DNA from: an uncultured Pseudomonas sp.
GTDB taxonomy: Bacteria > Pseudomonadota > Gammaproteobacteria > Pseudomonadales > Pseudomonadaceae
Length of the DNA: 64,000 nt
NCBI GenBank assembly: GCA_943912755.1
Contig: CALTWF010000009.1
Coordinates: forward strand, 29,341 to 93,340
Direction: 5' to 3'
Position numbers and translations under genes: made by a program. Below, one piece after another: positions 33,601 to 41,084 of this stretch. Positions within the stretch are counted from its first letter, which is position 1; each line of letters begins with the position of its first letter. The notes beneath the pieces are model-generated. The model was not told where the DNA came from and searched no databases. It saw nothing but the letters and a program-made list of their open reading frames with translations.

Positions 33601-33742
33601 GGTACTGGTGGGCTCGCAGTTGATGCAGGTGCGCGGCAAGCTGGAGTTCGCCGACGGCGTGCGCCATCTGATTGCGCGGAGAATGGAAGATCTCAGCCCG
33701 CTATTGAGCGGGCTGGATGTGCGCAGTCGGGACTTTCATTGA
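30665..33742 (+). CDS. dnaE2: Error-prone DNA polymerase DnaE2 (ImuC)
   Basis: 1025 residues. Start chosen at ATG 30665 because it overlaps the imuB stop. Residues 1-270 form the PHP domain ([44 protein letters not shown]). The polymerase palm contains the acidic residues in [60 protein letters not shown] and a C-terminal OB-fold ([13 protein letters not shown]) follow the DnaE2 pattern. Performs damage-induced mutagenic synthesis with ImuA and ImuB. Last gene of the operon. Confidence 0.95.
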   Translation: [1025 protein letters not shown]

Positions 33743-33868
33743 GCGCCTCGAGGCATGCAACACTTTGAAAAGTATGTAAGGAGAAATTCATATCATTGGT
33801 TTTTTTGTAGCTCTATAAATACGCCCCTTTCAAAGTCGCAGCCGATTACAGGGGATGGATGAGTCGCA

Positions 33869-34063
33869 ATGAGTGAATTCGGATGGGCGTTGACCATGGG
33901 CTTTGTCGTGGCCATCGCCGCGGTGGGGATGTTTATCCGGCGGACCGGCCAGCGCCTGACGCCGATGCTGGCGCTGTTGCCAATACCGGCGGCGTTCCTG
34001 CTGGCGGGCCTGTTGCTGACGACCTGGCGTGCGCTCACGCTCGGGGTCAAGTTCACCCAGTGA
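33869..34063 (+). CDS. Small membrane protein of unknown function
   Basis: 64 residues with two hydrophobic segments (WALTMGFVVAIAAVGMFI and LALLPIPAAFLLAGLLLTTW). Weak ribosome binding site (GGGGATGGATGAG). No family recognised. The 126 bases before it are A/T-rich, with TTTTTTTG and CTATAAAT, and may hold a promoter. Converges with the aldo/keto reductase gene, 3 bases apart. Confidence 0.6.
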   Translation: MSEFGWALTMGFVVAIAAVGMFIRRTGQRLTPMLALLPIPAAFLLAGLLLTTWRALTLGVKFTQ

Positions 34064-34066
34064 TGC

Positions 34067-34888
34067 TCAGACCATCGCCAGGCGCTGCTTGCGGGTCGGC
34101 GCCGGGAAGGCCTGGTCGATGGCCTGCAGGTCCTCTGCTTTCAACACCAGCTTGCCGGCCCCGGCATTGAGCTGGACGTGGCGCGGTTCCACGGCCTTGG
34201 GAATCGCGATCACCCCGTCATTGCGGGTGACCCAGGCCAGGCTGACCTGGGCAGGTGTCACGCCGTGCTGTTCAGCAATTTTTGCCAGCACCGGATGATT
34301 CAACAGGCGGCCGGCCTGGGCCAGCGGACAGTAGGCCATGACCGGCACATGCTGCTCGCGGCACCAGGGCAGCAGGTCGAACTCGATGCCGCGTTGCTGC
34401 GGGTTGTACAGCACCTGGTTGGTGGCGCAGGCCGGGTTGTCCAGTTCGCGCATATCGTCGGTATCGAAGTTCGACACGCCCCAGCGCCCGATCTTGCCAG
34501 CCTCGCGCAGGCGCTCGAAGGCGTCGACGGTTTCCTCCAGCGGGTACTGGCCGCGCCAGTGCAGCAGGTAGAGGTCGATGTGGTCGGTGGCCAGGCGTTG
34601 CAGGCTGCGCTCGCAGGCGGCGATGGCGCCCTGGCGGCTGGCGTTGTGCGGATAGACCTTGCTGACCAGGTAGACCTGCTCGCGGCGTCCCGCCAGGGCT
34701 TCGCCGACCACTTCTTCCGCGCCGCCCTCGGCGTACATCTCCGCGGTATCGATCAGGGTCAGGCCGAGGTCGATGCCTTGTTGCAGGGCGGCCACCTCAC
34801 GACGGCGCTGGCCCGGGTCCTCGCCCATGTACCAGGTGCCCTGGCCGATCACCGGGACCTGCTGGTTGCCGAGTGTTGTTTTCTTCAT
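34067..34888 (-). CDS. Aldo/keto reductase
   Basis: 273 residues from ATG 34888 with GAGGAG before it; the frame extends eight codons upstream without an RBS. AKR catalytic tetrad visible: Asp47 and Tyr52 in LIDTAEMYAEGG, Lys77 in YLVSKVYP, His110 in LYLLHWRG. IPKAVEPRHVQLN near 240 is the NADPH-binding stretch. Resembles the YdhF/2,5-diketo-gluconate reductase-like branch. Substrate unknown. On the same strand as the LysR gene upstream. Confidence 0.87.
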   Translation of the reverse strand: MKKTTLGNQQVPVIGQGTWYMGEDPGQRRREVAALQQGIDLGLTLIDTAEMYAEGGAEEVVGEALAGRREQVYLVSKVYPHNASRQGAIAACERSLQRLATDHIDLYLLHWRGQYPLEETVDAFERLREAGKIGRWGVSNFDTDDMRELDNPACATNQVLYNPQQRGIEFDLLPWCREQHVPVMAYCPLAQAGRLLNHPVLAKIAEQHGVTPAQVSLAWVTRNDGVIAIPKAVEPRHVQLNAGAGKLVLKAEDLQAIDQAFPAPTRKQRLAMV

Positions 34889-34948
34889 CTGTGAAACTCC
34901 TCTGATCTTCAATCTTGCGAGGAACCCGCTCCCAAAGGGGGCGTTTTG

Positions 34949-35845
34949 TCAGGCCAAGACAGGCGCTGTCACTTCTGCGAGCAATACATCCAGCACCGCC
35001 TGCGCCGCTGCCGACAGCTTGTGCTCGGCCAGCATCATCACGCCGATCCTGCGCTCCACCACCGGATCCACCAGCGCCACGCACTGCGCGCCCAGTTCGC
35101 GCATCTGGCCGATGCACAACGCTGGCACCGCGCTGACCCCGAGGCCGTTGGCGACCATCCGGCCAATGGTAGACAACTGGTGGCTCTCGAAGGCCACCGC
35201 CAGCTTGCCGTGGTCCGCCGCCACATGCCGCTCCAGCAGCAAGCGCACCGCCGACGGCCGTTGCAGGGCGATGAAGTCCTCGCCCAGCAGCTCCGTCCAG
35301 CTCACCTGCGCCTGCCCGGCCAGCGGCGAATCCTTCGGCACCACGGCGACGAAGCGGTCCAGGTACAGCGGCCGGAACAGCAACGGATCGCTGGCTTCCG
35401 GCTCGAAGCCGATCCCCAGCTCGACCCGGCGGTTGCGCACCAGCTCCAGCACCTGTTCATTGATCACGTCATGCACCGTGACGTTCACCCGCGGGTAACG
35501 CTGGCGAAAGCGTTTGAGCACCGGCGGCAGCAGGTTGCCGGCAAAGGCCGGCATGGCCGCCACCGACACCCGCCCCAGTTGCAGGGTGAAATGCTGGCGC
35601 AGCAGTTCCTCGGTGTTGTCCCAGTCCGCCAGCAGGCGTCGGGCCAGGGGCAGCAGCACCTCGCCCTCGGGGGTCAGGCTGACGCTGCGGGTGGTGCGGC
35701 TGAGCAGGGCGCCGCCGAGCTGTTCTTCGAGGCTCTTGATGGTCAGGCTCAGGGCCGGCTGCGACAGGTGCAGGTGCTCGCCGGCCTGGGCAAAGCTCTG
35801 GTAGGTGGCGACGGCGACGAAGGCGCGTAATTGTTTAAGGTTCAT
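34949..35845 (-). CDS. LysR-family regulator, divergent from the CoA-transferase genes
   Basis: 298 residues. HTH LRAFVAVATYQSFAQAGEHL and LSQPALSLTIKSLEEQLGGA at residues 6-48, then the LysR substrate domain (VSVAAMPAFAGNLLPPVLKR, ELGIGFEPEASDPLLFRPL, GLGVSAVPAL). Divergent from the two-subunit CoA-transferase with a 110-base A/T-rich gap (ATTCCAAATCAATCGATGAG), the classical layout of a LysR activator and its target. In P. aeruginosa dhcR is placed likewise before dhcAB of carnitine catabolism. Confidence 0.87.
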   Translation of the reverse strand: MNLKQLRAFVAVATYQSFAQAGEHLHLSQPALSLTIKSLEEQLGGALLSRTTRSVSLTPEGEVLLPLARRLLADWDNTEELLRQHFTLQLGRVSVAAMPAFAGNLLPPVLKRFRQRYPRVNVTVHDVINEQVLELVRNRRVELGIGFEPEASDPLLFRPLYLDRFVAVVPKDSPLAGQAQVSWTELLGEDFIALQRPSAVRLLLERHVAADHGKLAVAFESHQLSTIGRMVANGLGVSAVPALCIGQMRELGAQCVALVDPVVERRIGVMMLAEHKLSAAAQAVLDVLLAEVTAPVLA

Positions 35846-35955
35846 GGGATTGTTTTGAATTCCAAATCAATCGATGAGAAAAACAAAATTAACAAATCAG
35901 TCCGGCAGGAGGAAGATCCCCCTCAGCTTCCTACAACGACAACAAGGCGGATCAC

Positions 35956-36654
35956 ATGGCCGGACTGGACAAGCGCGTAGCAACCTATGAACAGGCTCTC
36001 GAAGGCCTGACCGACAACATGACGGTACTGGCCGGCGGTTTTGGCCTGTGTGGCATTCCCGAGAACCTCATTGCCGAAATCAAGCGCCGCGCCGTCACCG
36101 GCCTGACCGTGGTCTCCAACAACTGCGGCGTCGATGGCTTCGGCCTCGGCGTACTGCTGGAAGACCGGCAGATCCGCAAGATGATTGCCTCCTACGTCGG
36201 TGAAAACGCCGAGTTCGAGCGCCAGCTGCTCAGCGGCGAGCTGGAAGTGGAGCTCACCCCGCAAGGCACCCTGGCCGAGAAGATGCGTGCCGGCGGCGCC
36301 GGCATCCCGGCCTTCTACACCGCCACCGGCTACGGCACCCCGGTCGCCGAAGGCAAGGAAGTGCGCCAGTTCAACGGCCGCCACTACATCCTCGAAGAAG
36401 CCATCACCGGCGACTTCGCCATCGTCAAAGGCTGGAAGGCCGACCACTACGGCAACGTGGTCTACCGCCATACCGCGCAGAACTTCAACCCGCTGGCCGC
36501 CAGCGCCGGCAGGATCACCGTGGTCGAGGTCGAGGAAATCGTCGAGCCGGGCGTGCTGCTGCCGAGCGAGATCCACACCCCGGGCATCTATGTCGACCGG
36601 GTCATCGTCGGCACCTTCGAGAAGCGCATCGAAAAGCGCACCGTCAAAGCCTGA
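35956..36654 (+). CDS. 3-oxoacid CoA-transferase subunit A
   Basis: 232 residues. CoA-transferase family I alpha signature: TVLAGGFGLCGIPENLI near residue 27, VVSNNCGVDGFGLGVLL near 60, and GGAGIPAFYTATGYGTPVAE near 118. Moves CoA between succinyl-CoA or acetyl-CoA and a 3-oxo acid such as acetoacetate or 3-dehydrocarnitine. The pair with LysR resembles dhcRAB; acetoacetate (AtoDA/ScoAB-like) is the alternative and would fit mvaB elsewhere in the window. Subunit B follows after 32 bases. Confidence 0.88.
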   Translation: MAGLDKRVATYEQALEGLTDNMTVLAGGFGLCGIPENLIAEIKRRAVTGLTVVSNNCGVDGFGLGVLLEDRQIRKMIASYVGENAEFERQLLSGELEVELTPQGTLAEKMRAGGAGIPAFYTATGYGTPVAEGKEVRQFNGRHYILEEAITGDFAIVKGWKADHYGNVVYRHTAQNFNPLAASAGRITVVEVEEIVEPGVLLPSEIHTPGIYVDRVIVGTFEKRIEKRTVKA

Positions 36655-36686
36655 CCCGTCCCCAGAACAACAAAGAGATCCTGACC

Positions 36687-37343
36687 ATGGCACTTACCCG
36701 CGAACAAATGGCCCAGCGCGTCGCCCGCGAACTCAAGGACGGCTACTACGTCAACCTCGGCATCGGCATCCCGACCCTGGTGGCCAACTATGTCCCGGCG
36801 GACATGGACGTGATGCTGCAATCGGAAAACGGCCTGCTGGGCATGGGCGAATTCCCCAGCGAAGCGCTGATCGACGCCGACATGATCAACGCCGGCAAGC
36901 AGACCGTGACCGCCCTCCCTGGCGCCTCGATCTTCAACTCCGCCGAGTCCTTCGCGATGATCCGCGGCGGCCATGTCGACCTCACCGTGCTGGGTGCCTT
37001 CGAAGTGGACGTGGAGGGCAACATCGCCTCGTGGATGATCCCCGGCAAGCTGGTCAAGGGCATGGGCGGCGCCATGGACCTGGTGGCCGGTGCCGACAAC
37101 ATCATCGTCACCATGACCCATGCCTCCAAGGACGGCGAGTCCAAGCTGCTGCCGCGCTGCAGCCTGCCGCTGACCGGTGCCGGCTGCATCCGCAAGGTGC
37201 TGACCGACCTGGCCTACCTGGAAATCGACAACGGTGCCTTCATCCTCAAGGAAACCGCGCCGGGGGTGAGCGTCGAGGAGATCATCGCCAAGACCGCGGG
37301 CAAGCTGATCGTGGCTGATGATGTGAAGGAAATGACTTTCTGA
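36687..37343 (+). CDS. 3-oxoacid CoA-transferase subunit B
   Basis: 218 residues, RBS AAAGAGA. Catalytic glutamate is Glu47 in the conserved SENGLLGMG, preceded by YYVNLGIGIPTLVANYVP. GGHVDLTVLGAFEVD and MDLVAGADNIIVTMTHASKD are further family segments. Forms the active heteromer with subunit A. Followed by a long REP pair that may stop transcription. Confidence 0.9.
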   Translation: MALTREQMAQRVARELKDGYYVNLGIGIPTLVANYVPADMDVMLQSENGLLGMGEFPSEALIDADMINAGKQTVTALPGASIFNSAESFAMIRGGHVDLTVLGAFEVDVEGNIASWMIPGKLVKGMGGAMDLVAGADNIIVTMTHASKDGESKLLPRCSLPLTGAGCIRKVLTDLAYLEIDNGAFILKETAPGVSVEEIIAKTAGKLIVADDVKEMTF

Positions 37344-37350
37344 TTGTGTA

Positions 37351-37470
37351 GTTCTTGAGGGCCCTATCGCTGGCAAGCCAGCTCCCACAAGGTTTGCTGT
37401 CGACCGGTGGGCCTGTGTACGGCACGGACCCTGTGGGAGCTGGCTTGCCAGCGATAGGGCCCTCGAGAAC
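37351..37470. repeat. REP inverted pair with extended arms
   Basis: Arms run from GTTCTTGAGGGCCCTATCGC inward over the REP core and are mirrored by GCGATAGGGCCCTCGAGAAC. The extended homology outside the REP core makes it the longest REP hairpin of the window. Spacer about 37 bases. Confidence 0.9.
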
Positions 37471-37536
37471 ACCCCCGAGCAACAAGCCGGTCCGGGGCAG
37501 GGAACCACGCACTCCCTGCCGCAGACCGGCTCCCGC

Positions 37537-38463
37537 CTACTGCTTCGCCTCCCGCTCATCCTGCGCCACCACCGCCTGGCACAACTCGATCATCTGCTCG
37601 CGCATCCAGCGGTTAGCCGGGTCCTGGTCGGTGCTTTCGTGCCAGTACAGGTGGGTTTCCAGCGGCGGCACGTCGTTCACCGGCAGGCGCACGTAATTGA
37701 GTTGATGGCGGCGGGCGAAGCGCTCCGGCACGGTCATCACCATGTCGGTCTGCTGCAACACCTGCGAGGCCATCAGGTAATGCTGCGAACGCAGGGCGAT
37801 ACGCCGTTGCAGGCCCATCTTGCCCAGCGCCAGGTCGACGTAGCCCAGGCCATTGCGCCGGCTGGAGATATGGATATGGGTCATGCCCATGTACTCGTCG
37901 AGGCTGATCCTGTCCTTGGCCATCGGGTGGCCCTGGCGCAGGGCGCAGACGTACTGGTCCTGCATCAGCTTGACGTGGCGCACCTGCGGGTCGGTGTTGA
38001 GCGGCGCATCGACGGCGAAGTCGAGGCGCCCGGCGGCGAGTTCCTTGGTGGTTTCGCGGCGCTTGCACAGGAAACTCTCGATCACCACCGCCGGCGCCAG
38101 GCGGCGCAGGCGCTGGAACAGCGGCGGCAGGATCACCGCCTCGGTAAGGTCGGTCATGCTGATGCGGAAGGTCTTGTTGGCCTGCAACGGGTTGAAGATG
38201 CGGCTTTCCTGCACCGACACGCGCAGCAGCGACAGCGCGTTGCGTACCGGGCCGATGATGTTCTGCGCCATGGGCGTCGGCACCATGCCCTGGGCGGTGC
38301 GCACGAACAGCGGATCGTTGAAGGTCTCGCGCAGGCGGGCCAGGGCGTTGGACACCGCCGGCTGGGTGATGCCGACGATCTGCCCGGCACGGGTCAGGTT
38401 GGCTTCGGTGTAGATCGCATCGAAAACGATGAACAGATTCAGGTCGACCTTGTTCAGGTTCAT
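37537..38463 (-). CDS. LysR-family regulator, divergent from an acyl-CoA dehydrogenase
   Basis: 308 residues from ATG 38463 (GAGCGG upstream); a GTG two codons earlier is possible. NodD/LeuO-like LysR: LNLFIVFDAIYTEANLTRAG, GITQPAVSNALARLRETFND near residues 10-50, then ISMTDLTEAVILPPLFQRL. Faces the acyl-CoA dehydrogenase gene across a 139-base gap containing a candidate operator, so it probably controls that gene. Confidence 0.86.
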   Translation of the reverse strand: MNLNKVDLNLFIVFDAIYTEANLTRAGQIVGITQPAVSNALARLRETFNDPLFVRTAQGMVPTPMAQNIIGPVRNALSLLRVSVQESRIFNPLQANKTFRISMTDLTEAVILPPLFQRLRRLAPAVVIESFLCKRRETTKELAAGRLDFAVDAPLNTDPQVRHVKLMQDQYVCALRQGHPMAKDRISLDEYMGMTHIHISSRRNGLGYVDLALGKMGLQRRIALRSQHYLMASQVLQQTDMVMTVPERFARRHQLNYVRLPVNDVPPLETHLYWHESTDQDPANRWMREQMIELCQAVVAQDEREAKQ

Positions 38464-38485
38464 GGGCACCGCTCTTGTTGGTGTT

Positions 38486-38509
38486 ATCGGCCGATCATAT
38501 ATCGGTTAT
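38486..38509. promoter_or_regulatory. Candidate LysR operator between divergent genes
   Basis: CCGAT-CATAT-ATCGG inverted repeat inside TATCGGCCGATCATATATCG, which contains three ATCGG/CCGAT elements. Located 23 bases from the LysR start and about 95 bases from the acyl-CoA dehydrogenase start. Confidence 0.4.
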
Positions 38510-38602
38510 GAATGTTTATACACGCCGAAAATAGGCTAGGTGGATTTTGGCCGGTGATCTAGCATCCATCACCAGATCCCTTTTCCGAAGAAGGTACTGC
38601 TC

Positions 38603-39832
38603 ATGGATTTCGCCTACACACCCAAGGTTCAGGCCCTGCGCGAGCGCGTCACGGCGTTCATGGATGCCTATGTCTATCCCGCGGAAGCGGTGTTCGAGCA
38701 ACAGGTCGCCGAGGGTGATCGCTGGCAGCCGACGGCGATCATGGAAGAACTGAAGAACAGGGCGAAGGCCGAGGGTCTGTGGAACCTGTTCCTGCCCGAG
38801 TCGGAGCTGGGCGCCGGGCTGACCAACCTGGAATACGCGCCGCTGGCGGAAATCATGGGCCGCTCGCTGCTCGGGCCGGAGCCGTTCAACTGCTCGGCGC
38901 CGGACACCGGCAACATGGAAGTGCTGGTGCGCTACGGCAGCGAAGAGCAGAAGCGCCAGTGGCTGGAACCCCTGCTGCGTGGCGATATCCGTTCCGCCTT
39001 CGCCATGACCGAGCCGGACGTGGCCTCGTCCGATGCCACCAACATGGCCGCGCGTGCCGAGCGCGATGGCGACGAGTGGGTGATCAACGGGCGCAAGTGG
39101 TGGACTTCCGGTGCCTGCGATCCGCGCTGCAAGGTGATGATCTTCATGGGCCTGAGCAACCCGGACAATCCGCGGCACCAGCAGCATTCGATGATCCTCG
39201 TGCCCACCGACGCCCCCGGGGTGAAGATCGTCCGCCCGCTGCCGGTGTTCGGTTACGACGATGCCCCCCACGGTCACGCCGAGGTTCTGTTCGAGAATGT
39301 GCGGGTGCCTTACGAGAACGTGCTGCTCGGCGAAGGCCGCGGCTTCGAGATCGCCCAGGGGCGCCTTGGCCCGGGCCGGATCCACCACTGCATGCGCTCC
39401 ATCGGCATGGCCGAGCGGGCGCTGGAACTGATGTGCAAGCGTTCGGTGGAACGGACCGCCTTCGGCCGGCCGCTGGCACGGCTGGGGGGCAACGTCGACA
39501 AGATTGCCGACTCGCGCATGGAGATCGACATGGCCCGCCTGCTGACCCTGAAGGCGGCGTTCATGATGGACACCGTGGGCAACAAGATCGCCCGCAGCGA
39601 AATCGCCCAGATCAAGGTGGTCGCGCCCAACGTGGCGCTCAAGGTGATCGACCGGGCCATCCAGATCCACGGCGGCGCCGGGGTTTCCGGCGACTTCCCG
39701 CTGGCCTACATGTACGCCATGCAGCGCACCCTGCGCCTGGCCGACGGCCCGGATGAAGTGCACCGGGCGGCGATCGGCAAGTACGAGATCGGCAAGTATG
39801 TGCCGAAGGAGATGCTGCGTAGCGGCCACTGA
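38603..39832 (+). CDS. Acyl-CoA dehydrogenase
   Basis: 409 residues, RBS GAAGAAGG. ACAD fold with FAMTEPDVASSDATNMAAR near residue 135 (FAD-binding), INGRKWWTSGACDPRCKV near 165, PGRIHHCMRSIGMAERALEL near 255, and QIHGGAGVSGDFPLAYMYA near 355. Most like the ACAD10/11-type group acting on branched, long or unusual acyl-CoAs. Substrate unknown. Divergent LysR regulator next to it. Confidence 0.9.
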   Translation: MDFAYTPKVQALRERVTAFMDAYVYPAEAVFEQQVAEGDRWQPTAIMEELKNRAKAEGLWNLFLPESELGAGLTNLEYAPLAEIMGRSLLGPEPFNCSAPDTGNMEVLVRYGSEEQKRQWLEPLLRGDIRSAFAMTEPDVASSDATNMAARAERDGDEWVINGRKWWTSGACDPRCKVMIFMGLSNPDNPRHQQHSMILVPTDAPGVKIVRPLPVFGYDDAPHGHAEVLFENVRVPYENVLLGEGRGFEIAQGRLGPGRIHHCMRSIGMAERALELMCKRSVERTAFGRPLARLGGNVDKIADSRMEIDMARLLTLKAAFMMDTVGNKIARSEIAQIKVVAPNVALKVIDRAIQIHGGAGVSGDFPLAYMYAMQRTLRLADGPDEVHRAAIGKYEIGKYVPKEMLRSGH

Positions 39833-39854
39833 TACCTAGGCTTGTAGCAATCCC

Positions 39855-39927
39855 TGTGGGAGCTGGCTTGCCAGCGATTGCTGTGGTGAATTCACTATTG
39901 CAATCGCTGGCAAGCCAGCTCCCACAG
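39855..39927. repeat. REP inverted pair, opposite order
   Basis: TGTGGGAGCTGGCTTGCCAG comes first and CTGGCAAGCCAGCTCCCACA second, the reverse of the order in most other pairs here. Flanks CGATTGC and GCAATCG around an 18-base spacer. Confidence 0.9.
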
Positions 39928-39936
39928 GTTCGATGA

Positions 39937-40932
39937 TCAGCTTTCTTTCTGGGGTGATTTGTCATCCCTTGTCTTGAACAGCGACAGCACCACCCCGCCC
40001 GCTAGCAAGCCGAAGGTCACCCCCAGCGACACCAGCGCCGGGATCTTGCCGATGAAGCCGTGCAGGAAGATCTTCCCGCCAATGAAGATCAGTACCAGCG
40101 CCAGCGCGTATTTCAGATACACGAAACGGTGCATCAGCGCCGCCAGGGCGAAGTACAGCGCGCGCAGGCCGAGGATGGCGAAGATGTTCGAGGTGTAGAC
40201 GATGAACGGGTCCTGGGTGATGGAGAAGATCGCCGGCACGCTGTCCACGGCGAACACCAGGTCGGCCAGCTCGATCAGCACCAGGGCCAGGAACAGCGGC
40301 GTGGCGTACAGGATCGCCTTCGACCCGCCCGGCGGGGTCAGGCGCACGAAGAAATGCGCATCGTGCAGGCGATCGGTGACCCGCACATGCTTCTTGATGA
40401 ACCTGATCAGCGGATTGTTGGCCAGGTCCGGGTGGGCGTCCTCGCGGCTGAACAGCATCTTCACCCCGGTGACCAGCAGGAAGGCGCCGAACACATAGAG
40501 GATCCAGTCGAACTCCTTCACCAGTGCACTGCCGACGCCGATCATGATCGCCCGCAGCACCACCACCCCGAGGATCCCCCAGAACAGCACGCGATGCTGG
40601 TAGCGCCGGGGAATGCCGAAGAAGCCGAAGATCATCGCCATGACGAACACGTTGTCCATCGACAGCGACTGTTCCACCAGCAACCCGGTGTAGAACTCCA
40701 GGGCGCTCTGTGCGCCGAGCTCGTACCAGATCCAGCCGCCGAACATCAGGCCGACGCTGAAATAGCCGGCGTACAGCAGCAGGCTTTCGCGCATTTCGAT
40801 TTCGCGCTGGTCGCGGTGCAGTACCCCGAGGTCGAAGACCAGCAGGGCGATGACGATGATGACGAAAGCCAGCCAGAGCAGGCTGCTGGTGCCGAGGAAC
40901 TCGGCATTGATGAAATCATGCAGAGCTGTCAT
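39937..40932 (-). CDS. TerC family integral membrane protein
   Basis: 331 residues from ATG 40932, which has GGGAGGGG before it; the open frame extends 156 bases further without RBS. Eight or nine membrane helices. Family motifs: LVEQSLSMDNVFVMAMIFGF near residue 85, LGILGVVVLRA-like segment, and LALVLIELADLVFAVDSVPA near 210 with the acidic residues thought to bind metal. TerC/Alx proteins export manganese or take part in tellurite resistance and metalation of exoenzymes. I looked for, but did not find, a yybP-ykoY riboswitch upstream. Confidence 0.9.
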   Translation of the reverse strand: MTALHDFINAEFLGTSSLLWLAFVIIVIALLVFDLGVLHRDQREIEMRESLLLYAGYFSVGLMFGGWIWYELGAQSALEFYTGLLVEQSLSMDNVFVMAMIFGFFGIPRRYQHRVLFWGILGVVVLRAIMIGVGSALVKEFDWILYVFGAFLLVTGVKMLFSREDAHPDLANNPLIRFIKKHVRVTDRLHDAHFFVRLTPPGGSKAILYATPLFLALVLIELADLVFAVDSVPAIFSITQDPFIVYTSNIFAILGLRALYFALAALMHRFVYLKYALALVLIFIGGKIFLHGFIGKIPALVSLGVTFGLLAGGVVLSLFKTRDDKSPQKES

Positions 40933-41084
40933 GAGCCCCTCCCAATGTCGTGGAAGTGACTCCGACATGGCGGTCGAATGACCGTCAGAGGGGCCCGGCG
41001 TCACAAGGTTCAGCCTAGTCGGGGAATGACGCGGGGCAGGGGGCAGAGCGTTACAAAGTCTTACAGGGGAAGCGGAAATTTCCT

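Noticed and set aside
40933..41084. Possible yybP-ykoY manganese riboswitch before the TerC gene
   Set aside because: The conserved GGGGAGUA and CUACC-type elements were not found in the leader; only short unrelated palindromes are present.
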